A stretch of 64,000 nucleotides of DNA from Oscillospiraceae bacterium (GCA_902765595.1 CACXAQ010000002.1:62001-126000), one strand, 5' to 3'; positions 25,099 to 34,130 are shown, numbered from the stretch's first letter. Numbers and translations: made by a program. The notes: a model not told the origin generated them from the letters alone.

Positions 25099-25574
25099 AC
25101 ATCAAGCTGATCTGCGTGGGGAAAATGCGCGAGCGCTTTTATATCGACGCCTTTGAGGAGTACCGCAAGCGCCTGGGCGCCTACTGCCGCCTGGAGCTGA
25201 TCGAGCCTGCCGAGCAGCGTCTGCCCGAGCGGCCCTCCCAGGCGGAGATCGACGCCGCCCTGGACCGGGAGGCGGGGGAGATCCTGAAGGCCATCCCCGC
25301 CGACGCCTATGTGGCTGCGCTGTGTGTGGAGGGGAAGGAATACCCCAGCGAGTTTATGGCGGAGCTGGTGGAGGACCGGGAAAATTCCGGCAAGCCAAAG
25401 CTCTGCTTTGTGGTGGGCGGGTCCTACGGCCTGTCGAATCGGGTCAAAGAACGCGCCGATCTGCGCCTGAGCATGAGTAAAATGACATTTCCGCATCATT
25501 TGGCAAGAATAATGCTTGCAGAACAGCTCTATCGGGGGTATAAAATAAAAGAAGGAGCTCGTTATCATAAGTGA
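25092..25574 (+). CDS. rlmH: 23S rRNA pseudouridine-1915 N3-methyltransferase
   Basis: 160 residues, the full family length. SPOUT-class enzyme methylating pseudouridine 1915 in helix 69 of 23S rRNA on assembled 70S ribosomes. Family marks: IKLICVGKMRERFY at the start, LCVEGKEYPSEFMA, FVVGGSYGLS (SAM-binding knot), and LSMSKMTFPHHLARIMLAEQLYRGYKI at the end. The walJ-rlmH order is kept from the Bacillus chromosome end region. The last codons end in YHK before a 14-base gap to the next gene. Confidence 0.96.
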   Translation: MLNIKLICVGKMRERFYIDAFEEYRKRLGAYCRLELIEPAEQRLPERPSQAEIDAALDREAGEILKAIPADAYVAALCVEGKEYPSEFMAELVEDRENSGKPKLCFVVGGSYGLSNRVKERADLRLSMSKMTFPHHLARIMLAEQLYRGYKIKEGARYHK

Positions 25575-25588
25575 AGGAGCGTTATCCA

Positions 25589-25903
25589 ATGAACGAACCC
25601 AAAATCGAATGGGGAAGAGCGGACCTGGGCGGCCTGCTGGAGCGCTGGCCCAAGGGGGAGGACGGAAAGCCCGTTCAGGCGCGGCTTCTCTGCCACTGCA
25701 CCTGTGTGGATATGTCCGATCGACTCCTGGTGAACATGCTGGAGGCCTATGGGATCCCCTGCCTCAGCGTCGACCCCGGCGACGGGGGCTTTGCCCGCGT
25801 GGTGATGGGCATGAGCGGCCAGGGCGTGGACATTTATGTACCCGAAAATCTGTATGACGACGCCGCAGCGTTATCAAAGGAGGAAGAGCATGAGGAATTA
25901 TAA
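25589..25903 (+). CDS. DUF2007-type small protein
   Basis: 104 residues. The core, ARLLCHCTCVDMSDRLLVNMLEAYGIPCLSVD (split over two strands and a helix) followed by a VDIYVPENLYDDAAALS end, fits DUF2007 (putative prokaryotic signal transducing protein). It has a Cys-x-Cys-x3-Asp feature in the first strand. The start at 25589 is chosen over a GTG at 25571 because AAGGAG lies 9 bases upstream. It overlaps pgcA by 14 bases. Function unknown; its place between rlmH and pgcA suggests no clear role. Confidence 0.75.
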   Translation: MNEPKIEWGRADLGGLLERWPKGEDGKPVQARLLCHCTCVDMSDRLLVNMLEAYGIPCLSVDPGDGGFARVVMGMSGQGVDIYVPENLYDDAAALSKEEEHEEL

Positions 25904-27617
25904 GGAAGAGTACCAGCGCTGGCTGGACAGCCCCGCACTGAGCGAGCGGGAGTGGGCGGAACTGGACGCCATCCGTGACGACGAGAAGGAGATCGAGAGC
26001 CGCTTCTTCGCGCCGCTGGAGTTCGGCACCGCTGGCCTCCGCGGCACCATGAAGCTGGGCCTGCACCACATGAACGTGCACGTGATCCGCTGGGCCACCC
26101 AGGCCTTCGCAAACGTCATTTCCGCCGAGGGCGACGAGGCCAGGGAGAAGGGCATCGCCATCGCCCATGACTGCCGCCTCAACGGGGAAGACTTCGCCCG
26201 GGAGGCCGCCTGCGTCATGGCCGCCAACGGCATCCACGTCCGTATTTTCGACGCGCTGCGCCCCACCCCGGAGCTGAGCTTCGCCGTGCGGCACTACGGC
26301 TGCACCGCCGGTTTGAACGTGACGGCCAGCCACAACCCCAAGGAGTATAACGGCTACAAGGTCTACTGGTCCGACGGGGCCCAGCTCCCGCCCCAGCATG
26401 CCGAGGCCATCGCCCGCCAGATGGACGCCATCGACATCTTCTCCGGCTTCAAGACCTGCGATTTTGACGAGGCGGTAGCCAAGGGCCTCATCGAGGTCAT
26501 CGGCGAGGAGACGGACGAGGCCTTCCTGCAGGAGGTCATGGCCCAGGCCATCGACACCGAGGCCGTCAAGGCCGCGGCGGACGATTTGAAGATCGTCTAC
26601 ACCCCCTTCCACGGCTGCGGCTACAAGCTGGTGCCCGAGGCTCTAAAGCGCCTTGGCATCAAGCATCTCTTCCCGGTGCCCGAGCAGATGGTCATCGACG
26701 GCAACTTCCCCACGGTGGTGAGCCCCAACCCGGAGAATCCCGAGGGCTTCTACCTGGCGGTGGATCTGGCCAAGAAGGTTGACAGCGACCTCATCATCGG
26801 CACCGACCCGGACTCTGACCGCATCGGCACCATGGTCCGCAAGGGCGACGAGTATGTCACCATCACCGGCAACCAGATGGGCGTGCTGCTGCTGGACTAT
26901 ATCATCCAGGCCCGCAAGGCCACCGGTAAGCTGCCGGAAAACGCCGGCGCCGTGGCCAGCATCGTCACCACCGGCATGGCCCGCACCGTGTGCGAGGCCA
27001 ACGGCGTCCACTTTGAGGACACCTTCACCGGCTTCAAGTTCATGGCCGAGCGCATCGCCGCCTGGGAAGCCGCCGGCAGCTACAAGTATATCTTCGCCTA
27101 CGAGGAGAGCTACGGCTACATGGTGGGCGACTTCGTGCGCGACAAGGACGCGGTGACCGCCTCCGTGCTGGTGGCCGAGATGGCCGCCCACTACGCGCTC
27201 AAGGGCATGACCCTGCTGGACGCCATGAACGCCCTCTACGAGAAATACGGCTTCTTCGCGGAGAAGACCGTGAACCTGGTGATGCCGGGCCTGGAGGGTA
27301 TGGCCAAGATGAAGGCCATCATGGACGATCTGCGGGCCAATCCTCCCGAGAACATCGCCGGGGAAGAGGTCCTGCGCCTGCGGGATTACCTGGACGGCAG
27401 CATCGCCGTCAAGGGCCTGGGCAAGGTGGACCGCACCCCCTTTGCCGGCTCCAACGTGCTTTACTTCGAGCTGGCCGACGGCTCCAGCTTCATCGTCCGT
27501 CCCTCCGGCACCGAGCCGAAGATCAAGGTTTATCTGCTGGTACGCGGCAAGAGCGCGGAGGACTGCGCGGCCAAGGTGGAGAAATATAAGGAATTCACCG
27601 AGGCCATCGGCAAATGA
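25890..27617 (+). CDS. pgcA: Phosphoglucomutase / phosphomannomutase (alpha-D-phosphohexomutase)
   Basis: 575 residues. Interconverts glucose-1-phosphate and glucose-6-phosphate (or the mannose pair), linking glycolysis to sugar nucleotide and glycogen synthesis. Active-site phosphoserine loop NVTASHNPKEYNGYKVYW (about residues 148-165), Mg-binding IGTDPDSDRIG, sugar-binding loop AYEESYGYM and phosphate-binding VRPSGTEPKIKVY are all present. The start at 25890 has AAAGGAGG before it. It could feed the glg operon at 4.5-10.4 kb with glucose-1-phosphate. It is coupled to the chromate transporter genes by a 4-base overlap. Confidence 0.95.
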   Translation: MRNYKEEYQRWLDSPALSEREWAELDAIRDDEKEIESRFFAPLEFGTAGLRGTMKLGLHHMNVHVIRWATQAFANVISAEGDEAREKGIAIAHDCRLNGEDFAREAACVMAANGIHVRIFDALRPTPELSFAVRHYGCTAGLNVTASHNPKEYNGYKVYWSDGAQLPPQHAEAIARQMDAIDIFSGFKTCDFDEAVAKGLIEVIGEETDEAFLQEVMAQAIDTEAVKAAADDLKIVYTPFHGCGYKLVPEALKRLGIKHLFPVPEQMVIDGNFPTVVSPNPENPEGFYLAVDLAKKVDSDLIIGTDPDSDRIGTMVRKGDEYVTITGNQMGVLLLDYIIQARKATGKLPENAGAVASIVTTGMARTVCEANGVHFEDTFTGFKFMAERIAAWEAAGSYKYIFAYEESYGYMVGDFVRDKDAVTASVLVAEMAAHYALKGMTLLDAMNALYEKYGFFAEKTVNLVMPGLEGMAKMKAIMDDLRANPPENIAGEEVLRLRDYLDGSIAVKGLGKVDRTPFAGSNVLYFELADGSSFIVRPSGTEPKIKVYLLVRGKSAEDCAAKVEKYKEFTEAIGK

Positions 27618-28156
27618 AAACCCTGCTGCAGCTGTTTCTCGCCTTCGCCCGGGTCGGCGTCATGACCTTCGGCGGCGGCTATGCCATGATCCCCATCCTG
27701 GAGCGGGAGATCGTGGACCGGAAGGGCTGGGCCACCGGGGAAGAGCTGATGGACTATTACGCGGTCGGTCAGTGCACCCCCGGGGTCATCGCCGTGAATA
27801 CCGCCACCTTTATCGGCTATAAGGTCGCGGGGATCCCCGGCGGGATCTTCGCAACCCTGGGCGTGGTGTTTCCCTCGGTGGTCATCATCACCGTCATTGC
27901 CGGGGTCCTGACCCATTTTGCGGATATCCCCGCGGTGCAGAGCGCCTTTGCGGCGGTGCGCGTGTGCGTGTGCGTGCTGATCTTCAGCGCCGTCGTCAAG
28001 CTCTGGAAGGGCGCGGTGAAGGACAAGGCGGCGCTGGTGCTGTTCCTGCTGGTCTTCATCCTCTCCATCTTCCTGAAAATCTCCCCGGTGTTTTATGTGC
28101 TGTTCTGCGCCGCCGCCGGGATCGTCTTCACCAGAATGGGGGTGCGCGGGAAATGA
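27614..28156 (+). CDS. chrA: Chromate transporter, CHR half-protein 1
   Basis: 180 residues, one CHR domain with about six hydrophobic stretches. Markers: FLAFARVGVMTFGGGYAMIPILEREIVD (split by family positions) near the N-terminus and AVGQCTPGVIAVNTATFIGYKVAG. Two half-size CHR proteins encoded together work as an antiparallel pair; the partner follows with an ATGATG overlap. The family exports chromate in some bacteria, but in gut Clostridia the natural anion is unknown. Confidence 0.9.
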   Translation: MKTLLQLFLAFARVGVMTFGGGYAMIPILEREIVDRKGWATGEELMDYYAVGQCTPGVIAVNTATFIGYKVAGIPGGIFATLGVVFPSVVIITVIAGVLTHFADIPAVQSAFAAVRVCVCVLIFSAVVKLWKGAVKDKAALVLFLLVFILSIFLKISPVFYVLFCAAAGIVFTRMGVRGK

Positions 28157-28731
28157 TGCTGCTGCTCCGCCTGTTCTGGGAGTTCTTCAAGACCGGCCTC
28201 TTCGCCGTGGGCGGCGGGATGGCGACCTTGCCCTTCCTCTACAGCATGGCGGATAAAACCGGCTGGTTTACCGCGGCACAGCTTGCGGATATGATCGCCG
28301 TGTCCGAGTCCACCCCTGGCCCCATCGGCGTCAATATGGCCACCTACGTGGGCTTTACCACCGCCGGGGTAACCGGCGCGGTGGTGGCGACCCTGGGCCT
28401 GGTGACTCCCTCCGTCATCATCATCCTGATCATCGCCCGGGTGCTGCAGAAATTCCGCCAGAACAAGACTGTGGACGCGGCCTTTTACGGCCTGCGCCCC
28501 TGCTCTGTGGGTCTGATCGCCGCGGCGGGCTTGCTGGTGGTCAGAATCGCCATGTTCCATTTCGATACATACGCCGAGAGCGGCGTCTTTCTGGATCTCT
28601 TCAACTGGAAAGCGCTGGCGCTGGCTGCCGTGCTGCTGGTGCTGACCCGCTGGGTCAAGCCCGTGAAGAAGCTGCATCCCATCTTCTTCATCCTGGGCTC
28701 CGCCCTTGTGGGCGTACTGTTTTCATTCTGA
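28153..28731 (+). CDS. chrA: Chromate transporter, CHR half-protein 2
   Basis: 192 residues, one CHR domain, partner of the preceding gene. Markers: FFKTGLFAVGGGMATLPFL and AVSESTPGPIGVNMATYVGF, the second-half signatures of the pair. About six membrane segments, ending HPIFFILGSALVGVLFSF. Last gene of the murA operon, closed by the terminator at 28742. Confidence 0.9.
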   Translation: MMLLLRLFWEFFKTGLFAVGGGMATLPFLYSMADKTGWFTAAQLADMIAVSESTPGPIGVNMATYVGFTTAGVTGAVVATLGLVTPSVIIILIIARVLQKFRQNKTVDAAFYGLRPCSVGLIAAAGLLVVRIAMFHFDTYAESGVFLDLFNWKALALAAVLLVLTRWVKPVKKLHPIFFILGSALVGVLFSF

Positions 28732-28741
28732 ATACCCAAAG

Positions 28742-28780
28742 ACAGATCGGGCGCTCCTTTTGGAGCGCCCGATCTGTTTA
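28742..28780. terminator. Bidirectional terminator between chrA and ylbJ-like gene
   Basis: ACAGATCGGGCGCTCC pairs with GGAGCGCCCGATCTGT over a TTTT loop, flanked by short T runs. It lies between convergent genes. Confidence 0.88.
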
Positions 28781-29740
28781 CAGAAACAGCATGGAAAGGC
28801 CATAAGCCAGCCCTCCGCCCAGCGCGGCGCTCAGCAGCCTCCCCGCCAGATGCGGGGAGGCTTTTGCGCGGCTCTCCGCCAGCACCGAAAGGGTTTGAAA
28901 ATGGACGGAGACGCCGCCCCAGCCCACTAAGACCGCCGCCAGCGCCAGGTTCCCGGGAGTGGCGGCAAGGCCGCGCATGGCGCCGATGCCGCCGCCCAGC
29001 TCCCAGAAGCCGGTGAGCAGGGCGCGGCACTGGGGCACGTCCAGCCCGGTCAGGACGGAGAGCCGGACCGAAAGCCCGTCCAGCAGACCCCAGGCGTCCA
29101 GCAGCCCCGTAAAAACTGTGAAGCAGACCACGAAGCCGCAGACGTTCAGCGCCGCCAGCACCGCCGCGCGTACCGCCTCCGGCAGGGCCCGGCTGAAGGG
29201 AAGCGGGACGGCCCCTCCGCCCACGGCCTCCGCTTCCGGAAACGGCTCGTCTCCCCGCAGCAGGATCCCCGCCAGGATCGCCGCCAGCCCGTGGGAAGTG
29301 TAGAGCAGCAGCCCGATCCGGGTGGAGTGAAAGATCCCCGCGCCGATGGCGCCCACCAGAAAGGCAGGACCCGAGTTATTGCAGAAGCCCAGCAGCCGTT
29401 CCGTCTCCCGGGGAGAGAGCCGCCCCTGTTCCTCCAGCTCCGCCAGGTACGAGGCGCCCAGGGGGTAGCCGCCGGTGAGCCCGATGAACAGGGCCGTGGC
29501 CCCCGCGCCGGAGACGTGAAACAGCTTTTTCGCCAGGGGAGCCAGCCTTTGCCCGGCGAGCCCCGGGAAATCCAGTCGGCTCAACAAGGCGGATACCACA
29601 AAAAAGGGAAAAAGGGAGGGCAGGATCAGCTCCCAGCAGAGCCGCAGCCCATAGGCGGCGGAGGCGATCACTCGGTCGGAGGCGAAGATCAGCACAAACA
29701 GGGCGCAGAGCGCCGCAAGCACAGGCAGTTTCGATTTCAT
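28778..29740 (-). CDS. ylbJ: YlbJ-like sporulation membrane protein (nucleoside-recognition/Gate domain)
   Basis: 320 residues with about eight to nine membrane segments. LILPSLFPFFVVSALLS, GLTGGYPLGASYLAELEEQGRLS and LGFCNNSGPAFLVGAIGAG are close to the conserved Gate-domain features of YlbJ and SpoIIIAE-neighbour families. In Bacillus YlbJ is needed for spore cortex formation. It is shorter than Bacillus YlbJ (about 400 residues). The gene is divergent from yqfC with 80 bases between, a sporulation neighbourhood that supports the call; it could also be another Gate-domain carrier. Confidence 0.7.
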   Translation of the reverse strand: MKSKLPVLAALCALFVLIFASDRVIASAAYGLRLCWELILPSLFPFFVVSALLSRLDFPGLAGQRLAPLAKKLFHVSGAGATALFIGLTGGYPLGASYLAELEEQGRLSPRETERLLGFCNNSGPAFLVGAIGAGIFHSTRIGLLLYTSHGLAAILAGILLRGDEPFPEAEAVGGGAVPLPFSRALPEAVRAAVLAALNVCGFVVCFTVFTGLLDAWGLLDGLSVRLSVLTGLDVPQCRALLTGFWELGGGIGAMRGLAATPGNLALAAVLVGWGGVSVHFQTLSVLAESRAKASPHLAGRLLSAALGGGLAYGLSMLFL

Positions 29741-29820
29741 AGCTCCCTCCCAAGGAAATTTATCTGTGTATCAAATTATGAGAGGCGGCATAGAGATATA
29801 CGGACAAGGGGATGATATTT

Positions 29821-30093
29821 TTGAAAAAGGCGCCTATGATCGCCGGAGCCATTGCCGAGCGGCTGGAGCTGCCCGGGGAGGCGGTGGGCGAGCTGAAGCT
29901 GAGCGTAGTGGACCGCCGCCGGGCCCTGATCGAGAACCACCGGGGCCTGCTCGCCTGTACCGAGGAGCGCATCGACGTCCGGGGCGGGCATGGCAGTCTG
30001 AGCCTCAGCGGGGTGGGGCTCTGCATCGAGGCCATGAACGAAAAGGACCTGCTGATCAGCGGAAAGCTGGAGCGGGCGGAATGGGACGGGTAG
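29821..30093 (+). CDS. yqfC: Sporulation protein YqfC
   Basis: 90 residues from TTG at 29821. An ATG at 29812 directly abuts the AAGGGG ribosome binding site, while the TTG is 9 bases away, so TTG is preferred. Family marks: ERLELPGEAVGELKLSVVDRRRALIENHRGLL and a glycine-rich end (SGVGLCIEAMNEKDLLISGKL). YqfC is a mother-cell (sigma E) gene of endospore formers with unknown biochemical role. It precedes yqfD by 13 bases as in Bacillus. Confidence 0.9.
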   Translation: MKKAPMIAGAIAERLELPGEAVGELKLSVVDRRRALIENHRGLLACTEERIDVRGGHGSLSLSGVGLCIEAMNEKDLLISGKLERAEWDG

Positions 30094-30106
30094 GAGAGGA
30101 CTGCGT

Positions 30107-31276
30107 ATGCTTGTGGAAACGGGACTGTTGGGCCTTGCCCGGATCGAGATCCTGGGGGCCGAGCCGGAGCTGCTGGTGAATCGGGGGGTCCGGGAGGGGC
30201 TGCGGCTTTGGAAGATCCGCCGGGTGGACGGCTGCACCTTCACCGCAGCGACCTGGGAGCGGGATCTGCCGGCGCTGGAGGCGGCGGCAGCGGACTGCGG
30301 CTGCGAGATCCGGGTCCGGTCGCTGCGGGGCGGCAGCCGGGGCCGCGCTCTTTTTCGGGCCAGAAGGGTGCTGCTGGCGGCGCTGCTGCTGGCGGCGCTG
30401 CTGCTGGGAGCCTCCTCGCTCTTCCTCTGGGAGATCCGGGTGGTGGGCTGCGAGAAGCTGAGCGAGGGGCAGGTCCTGCGGGCCCTGGCCGACTGCGGCG
30501 TGGAGCGGGGCAGCTTCTGGCCGGGGATCTCAGCGGACCTGGTGCGCAGCCGGGTACTGACGGAGCTGCCGGAGATCGCCTGGATGACGGTGAACGTCTC
30601 CGGCTCCAGGGCGGTGGTGCTGGTGACGGAGCGGGAGGAAAAGCCGGAGATCGTCCGGGAGGATGAGCCGGCGGACATCCGGGCCAAATGCGCCGGGGTG
30701 ATCACCGGGATGACGGTGCTGAACGGACGGCCCATGGTCCAGCCCGGGGACGCGGTGCTGGAGGGCGAAGTGCTGGTGAGCGGCTCCATGGAGAGCGTCA
30801 CCGCGCCCACCCGGGCAGTGCGCGCCATGGGGGAGATCCGGGCGGAGACGCGACATGAGCTGACGGCAGTCTGCCCGCTGGAGGCCCTGCAGATCCGCGA
30901 GCCTTCCCGCTCAAACAGCCGTTTTGCCCTGCAGATCCGAAAGAAACGGGTGAATCTGGGCTTTTTTCATGGAAAAGGCCTTGACGAATGTGATAAAATC
31001 ATGCATGAATATAACTTGGGTGTAAAGGGCCTGTTTGCCCTGCCGGTGACCCTGATCCGGGAGGAGCGGCATCCCCGGCGCCTGCAGGAGAACTGGGCCG
31101 ACCGGGAAGAGGAAATGAAGGCCGCCCTGCTCAGGCGGCTGCAGGAGCAGATCGACGGGGAGATCCTCTCAAGCGAGTTTGCCGTCAGCCGGGCGGACGG
31201 TCTGCTGACGGTCACCCTGGTTGCCCGGTGCAGCGAAAACATTGCGGAAACGGCGCCTTTCGCGCCGCCCGGATGA
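30107..31276 (+). CDS. yqfD: Sporulation protein YqfD
   Basis: 389 residues, usual length. An N-terminal cytoplasmic part with a WKIRRVDGCTFTA segment, one membrane helix (about 86-106, a Leu/Ala run) and a large external part with IRVVGCEKLSEGQVLRAL (a POTRA-like turn) and WMTVNVSGSRAVVLVTERE. The N-terminal domain ends near a run of Arg that sets membrane topology. Required for full sporulation in Bacillus; molecular role unknown. The phoH start lies just after its stop. Confidence 0.93.
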   Translation: MLVETGLLGLARIEILGAEPELLVNRGVREGLRLWKIRRVDGCTFTAATWERDLPALEAAAADCGCEIRVRSLRGGSRGRALFRARRVLLAALLLAALLLGASSLFLWEIRVVGCEKLSEGQVLRALADCGVERGSFWPGISADLVRSRVLTELPEIAWMTVNVSGSRAVVLVTEREEKPEIVREDEPADIRAKCAGVITGMTVLNGRPMVQPGDAVLEGEVLVSGSMESVTAPTRAVRAMGEIRAETRHELTAVCPLEALQIREPSRSNSRFALQIRKKRVNLGFFHGKGLDECDKIMHEYNLGVKGLFALPVTLIREERHPRRLQENWADREEEMKAALLRRLQEQIDGEILSSEFAVSRADGLLTVTLVARCSENIAETAPFAPPG

Positions 31277-31296
31277 TGACGGAAGGAAGAGTACCA

Positions 31297-32316
31297 ATGA
31301 TAGAGAAAACCATCGCGGTGGAACGGATGGAACACGTGATCCAGGTCTTCGGGTCCTTTGACCAGAACCTGCGGATCATTGAAAGCGAGCTGGGGGTCAA
31401 GGTCCTGGACCGGGACGATCAGCTCCATATCTGCGGCGAGGCCGAGGATGTGCTCCTGGCGGAGAAGGCCATCAACGGCCTGCTGACCCTGGCCGCCAAG
31501 GGGGAGAACATCGACGCCCAGAACGTGCGCTATATCCTGAAGCTCGTCAGCGAGGGCAAGGAAAAGCAGATCGACGAGCTGGCGGGGGACGTGATCTGCA
31601 TCACCGCCAAGGGCAAACCCATCAAGCCCAAGACCCTGGGCCAGCGGGATTACTGCAAGGCCATCCAGGACAACACCGTCACCCTGGGCATCGGCCCCGC
31701 CGGCACCGGCAAGACCTATCTGGCCGTGGCCGCCGCCGTGGCCGCCTTCCGCGCGGAGGAGGTCAACCGCATCATCCTGACCCGCCCCGCCGTGGAAGCG
31801 GGGGAGCGGCTGGGCTTCTTGCCCGGGGACCTGCAGAGCAAGGTGGACCCGTACCTGCGCCCGCTGTATGACGCGCTGTTCGACATGCTGGGCCCGGATA
31901 CCTATCAGAAATATCTGGAGCGGGGCAATATCGAGGTGGCGCCCCTGGCCTATATGCGCGGCCGGACCCTGGATGACAGCTTCATCATTCTCGACGAGGC
32001 CCAGAACACCTCCCGGGAACAGATGAAAATGTTCCTGACCCGCATCGGCTTTGGCTCCAAGGTGGTCATCACCGGCGATATCACCCAGATCGACCTGCCC
32101 GAGGACAAGGTCAGCGGGCTGAAGGTGGCCATGAAGGTGCTGGACGGGATCGAGGATATCGCCATCTGCACCCTCACCGGCGCGGACGTGGTGCGCCACC
32201 GGCTGGTGCAGAAGATCATCGAGGCCTACGAGGTCTATGACAAGAAAAACCCGCCGGAGTCCGCCAAAAAGCCGGGACTGGCCCCCAAATACAAGTACAA
32301 GAGATTTGACGAATAA
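31297..32316 (+). CDS. phoH: PhoH-like ATPase
   Basis: 339 residues from ATG 31297; GGAAGGAAG lies about 9 bases before it, and the longer frame from 31228 overlaps yqfD. A KH-like N-terminal region (about 1-100) precedes a P-loop NTPase domain: Walker A GIGPAGTGKTYLA (about 133-145), Walker B FIILDEAQN and KVVITGDITQIDLP. Works with YbeY in RNA and ribosome handling. The order yqfD-phoH-ybeY-era is strongly kept in Firmicutes. Confidence 0.95.
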   Translation: MIEKTIAVERMEHVIQVFGSFDQNLRIIESELGVKVLDRDDQLHICGEAEDVLLAEKAINGLLTLAAKGENIDAQNVRYILKLVSEGKEKQIDELAGDVICITAKGKPIKPKTLGQRDYCKAIQDNTVTLGIGPAGTGKTYLAVAAAVAAFRAEEVNRIILTRPAVEAGERLGFLPGDLQSKVDPYLRPLYDALFDMLGPDTYQKYLERGNIEVAPLAYMRGRTLDDSFIILDEAQNTSREQMKMFLTRIGFGSKVVITGDITQIDLPEDKVSGLKVAMKVLDGIEDIAICTLTGADVVRHRLVQKIIEAYEVYDKKNPPESAKKPGLAPKYKYKRFDE

Positions 32317-32332
32317 GAAAAGAGAGAACGCC

Positions 32333-32812
32333 ATGGAACATGAGATCTATGTCAGCCGGGAGGTCAAGAACCTCGGTCACAACAATGCTGCCCGGCTCAT
32401 CAAGCAGGCGGCGAAACGGGCCCTGGATGCGGAAGAGGTTAACGTAAATTGCATTATATCAGTTATGTTAACCGATGACGCCGGCATTCGGCAGATAAAC
32501 CGGGAGTTTCGCGGCATCGACCGGGAGACGGACGTGCTGTCCTTCCCCCTGAACGAGCTGACGCCGGGGGCCTTTGATCCGGAGGGCTGCGAGCGGGATC
32601 TGGACAGCGGCGCGGTGCTGCTGGGGGACATGATGATCTCGCTGCCCCGCTGTGAAGAGCAGGGAACGGAGTTCGGCCACGGCTTTGACCGGGAGATCCA
32701 GTATCTGACGGTCCATTCCGTGCTGCATCTGCTGGGCTACGACCATGTGGACGAGGGGCCCATGAAGGCGCAGATGCGCGCCCGGGAAAAGGCCATCATG
32801 GGCGATGAATGA
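32333..32812 (+). CDS. ybeY: Endoribonuclease YbeY (rRNA maturation)
   Basis: 159 residues from ATG 32333; the ribosome binding site (AGAGAG) is weak. Single-strand endoribonuclease for 16S rRNA 3' maturation and 70S quality control. The zinc site HSVLHLLGYDH (His, His, His pattern HxxxHxxxxxH, about residues 128-138) and RGIDRETDVLSFP are complete. A long frame reading in from phoH was not used. Confidence 0.95.
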   Translation: MEHEIYVSREVKNLGHNNAARLIKQAAKRALDAEEVNVNCIISVMLTDDAGIRQINREFRGIDRETDVLSFPLNELTPGAFDPEGCERDLDSGAVLLGDMMISLPRCEEQGTEFGHGFDREIQYLTVHSVLHLLGYDHVDEGPMKAQMRAREKAIMGDE

Positions 32813-32850
32813 TTGCTTGAAGTTTTGAGATAACAGGAGATATTACACCT

Positions 32851-33738
32851 ATGACAAAATCTGCAATGATCACGCTGTGCGGGCGGCCCAATGTGGGCAA
32901 GTCTACCCTGACAAACGCCCTGGTGGGGGAGAAGGTTGCCATCGTCTCCAACAAGCCCCAGACCACCCGCAACCGCATCACCGCCATTGTGAACCGGGGA
33001 GATACCCAGTTCGTGCTGATGGATACCCCGGGCTTTCACAAGCCCCGGACACGCCTGGGCGACTACATGGTGAACGTGGTGAAGGAGAGCGTGGCGGACG
33101 TGGACTGCGTGCTGCTGCTGGTGGAGCCGGTGGCGGCCATCGGGCCTCAGGAGGATGCGCTCCTGGAGCGCATCCGTCAGAGCGGCGTCCCCGCCATCCT
33201 GGTCATCAACAAGATCGACACCGTGGACAAGACCCGGCTCCTGGAGGTCATGGCGGTCTACTCCGCTGCCCATGATTTCGACGCCATCCTGCCCCTCTCC
33301 GCCAAGACCGGCGACGGGCTGGAGGAGCTGATGGACGAGCTTGCCAAGTACGCCGCCGAGGGTCCCCACCTTTTCCCCGAGGACATGATTACCGACCAGC
33401 CGGAGCGGCAGATCTGTGCGGAGCTGGTGCGGGAAAAGCTGCTGCAGTGCCTGGACAAGGAGATCCCCCACGGCACGGCGGTGGAGGTCACCCGTTTTTC
33501 CGAGCGGGATAACGGCATTATCGATCTGGAAGTGACGATCTACTGCGAAAAAGACAGCCATAAGGGCATTATTATCGGCAAAAAAGGCGCCATGCTCAAA
33601 AAGATCGGAGAGCTGGCCCGACAGGATATCGAGGATTTCATGGGCACCAAGGTCTATCTGCAGACCTGGGTGAAGGTGAAGGAAAACTGGCGCGACTCCA
33701 TGGCCCAGCTTCGCAACTTCGGCTTTTCCGAGATGTAG
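32851..33738 (+). CDS. era: GTPase Era
   Basis: 295 residues, full length. Binds 16S rRNA near its 3' end and checks 30S assembly. G1 GRPNVGKSTL (about 11-20), G2 TTRNRI, G3 DTPGFHKP, G4 NKID, G5 SAKTG, then a C-terminal KH domain with IIIGKKGAMLKKIG (about 238-251). SD ACAGGAGAT. It lies 38 bases after ybeY. Confidence 0.97.
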   Translation: MTKSAMITLCGRPNVGKSTLTNALVGEKVAIVSNKPQTTRNRITAIVNRGDTQFVLMDTPGFHKPRTRLGDYMVNVVKESVADVDCVLLLVEPVAAIGPQEDALLERIRQSGVPAILVINKIDTVDKTRLLEVMAVYSAAHDFDAILPLSAKTGDGLEELMDELAKYAAEGPHLFPEDMITDQPERQICAELVREKLLQCLDKEIPHGTAVEVTRFSERDNGIIDLEVTIYCEKDSHKGIIIGKKGAMLKKIGELARQDIEDFMGTKVYLQTWVKVKENWRDSMAQLRNFGFSEM

Positions 33739-33844
33739 GGGCCGGCACCCTTGACGGCCCGTGATTCAGATGCATACAATTTCAAGAAAATGGTTCCCAT
33801 GAACGCGTCCGCCTCTGCGCAAACTAAGAGCAGAGGTGGTCGAC

Positions 33845-33976
33845 GTGCAATTTGATGCGATCTGGCAGGCCTTTGCCGAGACCGGCGACCCGGTCTGCTA
33901 CATGCTGTACAAGGCGGTCAAGCGAGACCGCACTGTCAGGACCGACTCGGGGGAGGCTCCCCGGGTCACGGATTGA
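33845..33976 (+). CDS. yqzL: YqzL-like small sporulation-locus protein
   Basis: 43 residues from a GTG start, preceded by AGAGGTGG 6 bases upstream. The core FDAIWQAFAETGDPVCYMLYKA matches the YqzL family pattern (W-x-x-F-x-x-T-G-x-x-x-x-Y-x-x-Y), normally 45-50 residues. Position between era and recO is the same as in Bacillus, which backs the call for so short a gene. Function unknown. Confidence 0.8.
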   Translation: MQFDAIWQAFAETGDPVCYMLYKAVKRDRTVRTDSGEAPRVTD

Positions 33977-33984
33977 CACGGAGT

Positions 33985-34130
33985 TTCCAATAGAAGAGGG
34001 CAAAGATTTTTCTGGGGGGATCGGGCCAGACGAGGCGGTTTTCGCAGAGCATAATGGATATATATGGTCAAGAAAACCAACGAAGTATGGCGCGATTCCG
34101 CTGAGAAAGCTTGCCCGATTTCTATTGGAA
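33985..34130. other. Nested inverted repeats between yqzL and recO (candidate structured RNA or small element)
   Basis: Outer arms TTCCAATAGAA (33985-33995) and TTCTATTGGAA (34120-34130) are perfect. Inside them GGGCAA (33998-34003) pairs with TTGCCC (34111-34116), TTTCT (34009-34013) with AGAAA (34104-34108), and GGTTTTC (34037-34043) with GAAAACC (34072-34078). The arms keep a consistent order, so one long fold is possible. It occupies most of the 177-base gap before recO and has no ORF of merit. Confidence 0.5.
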
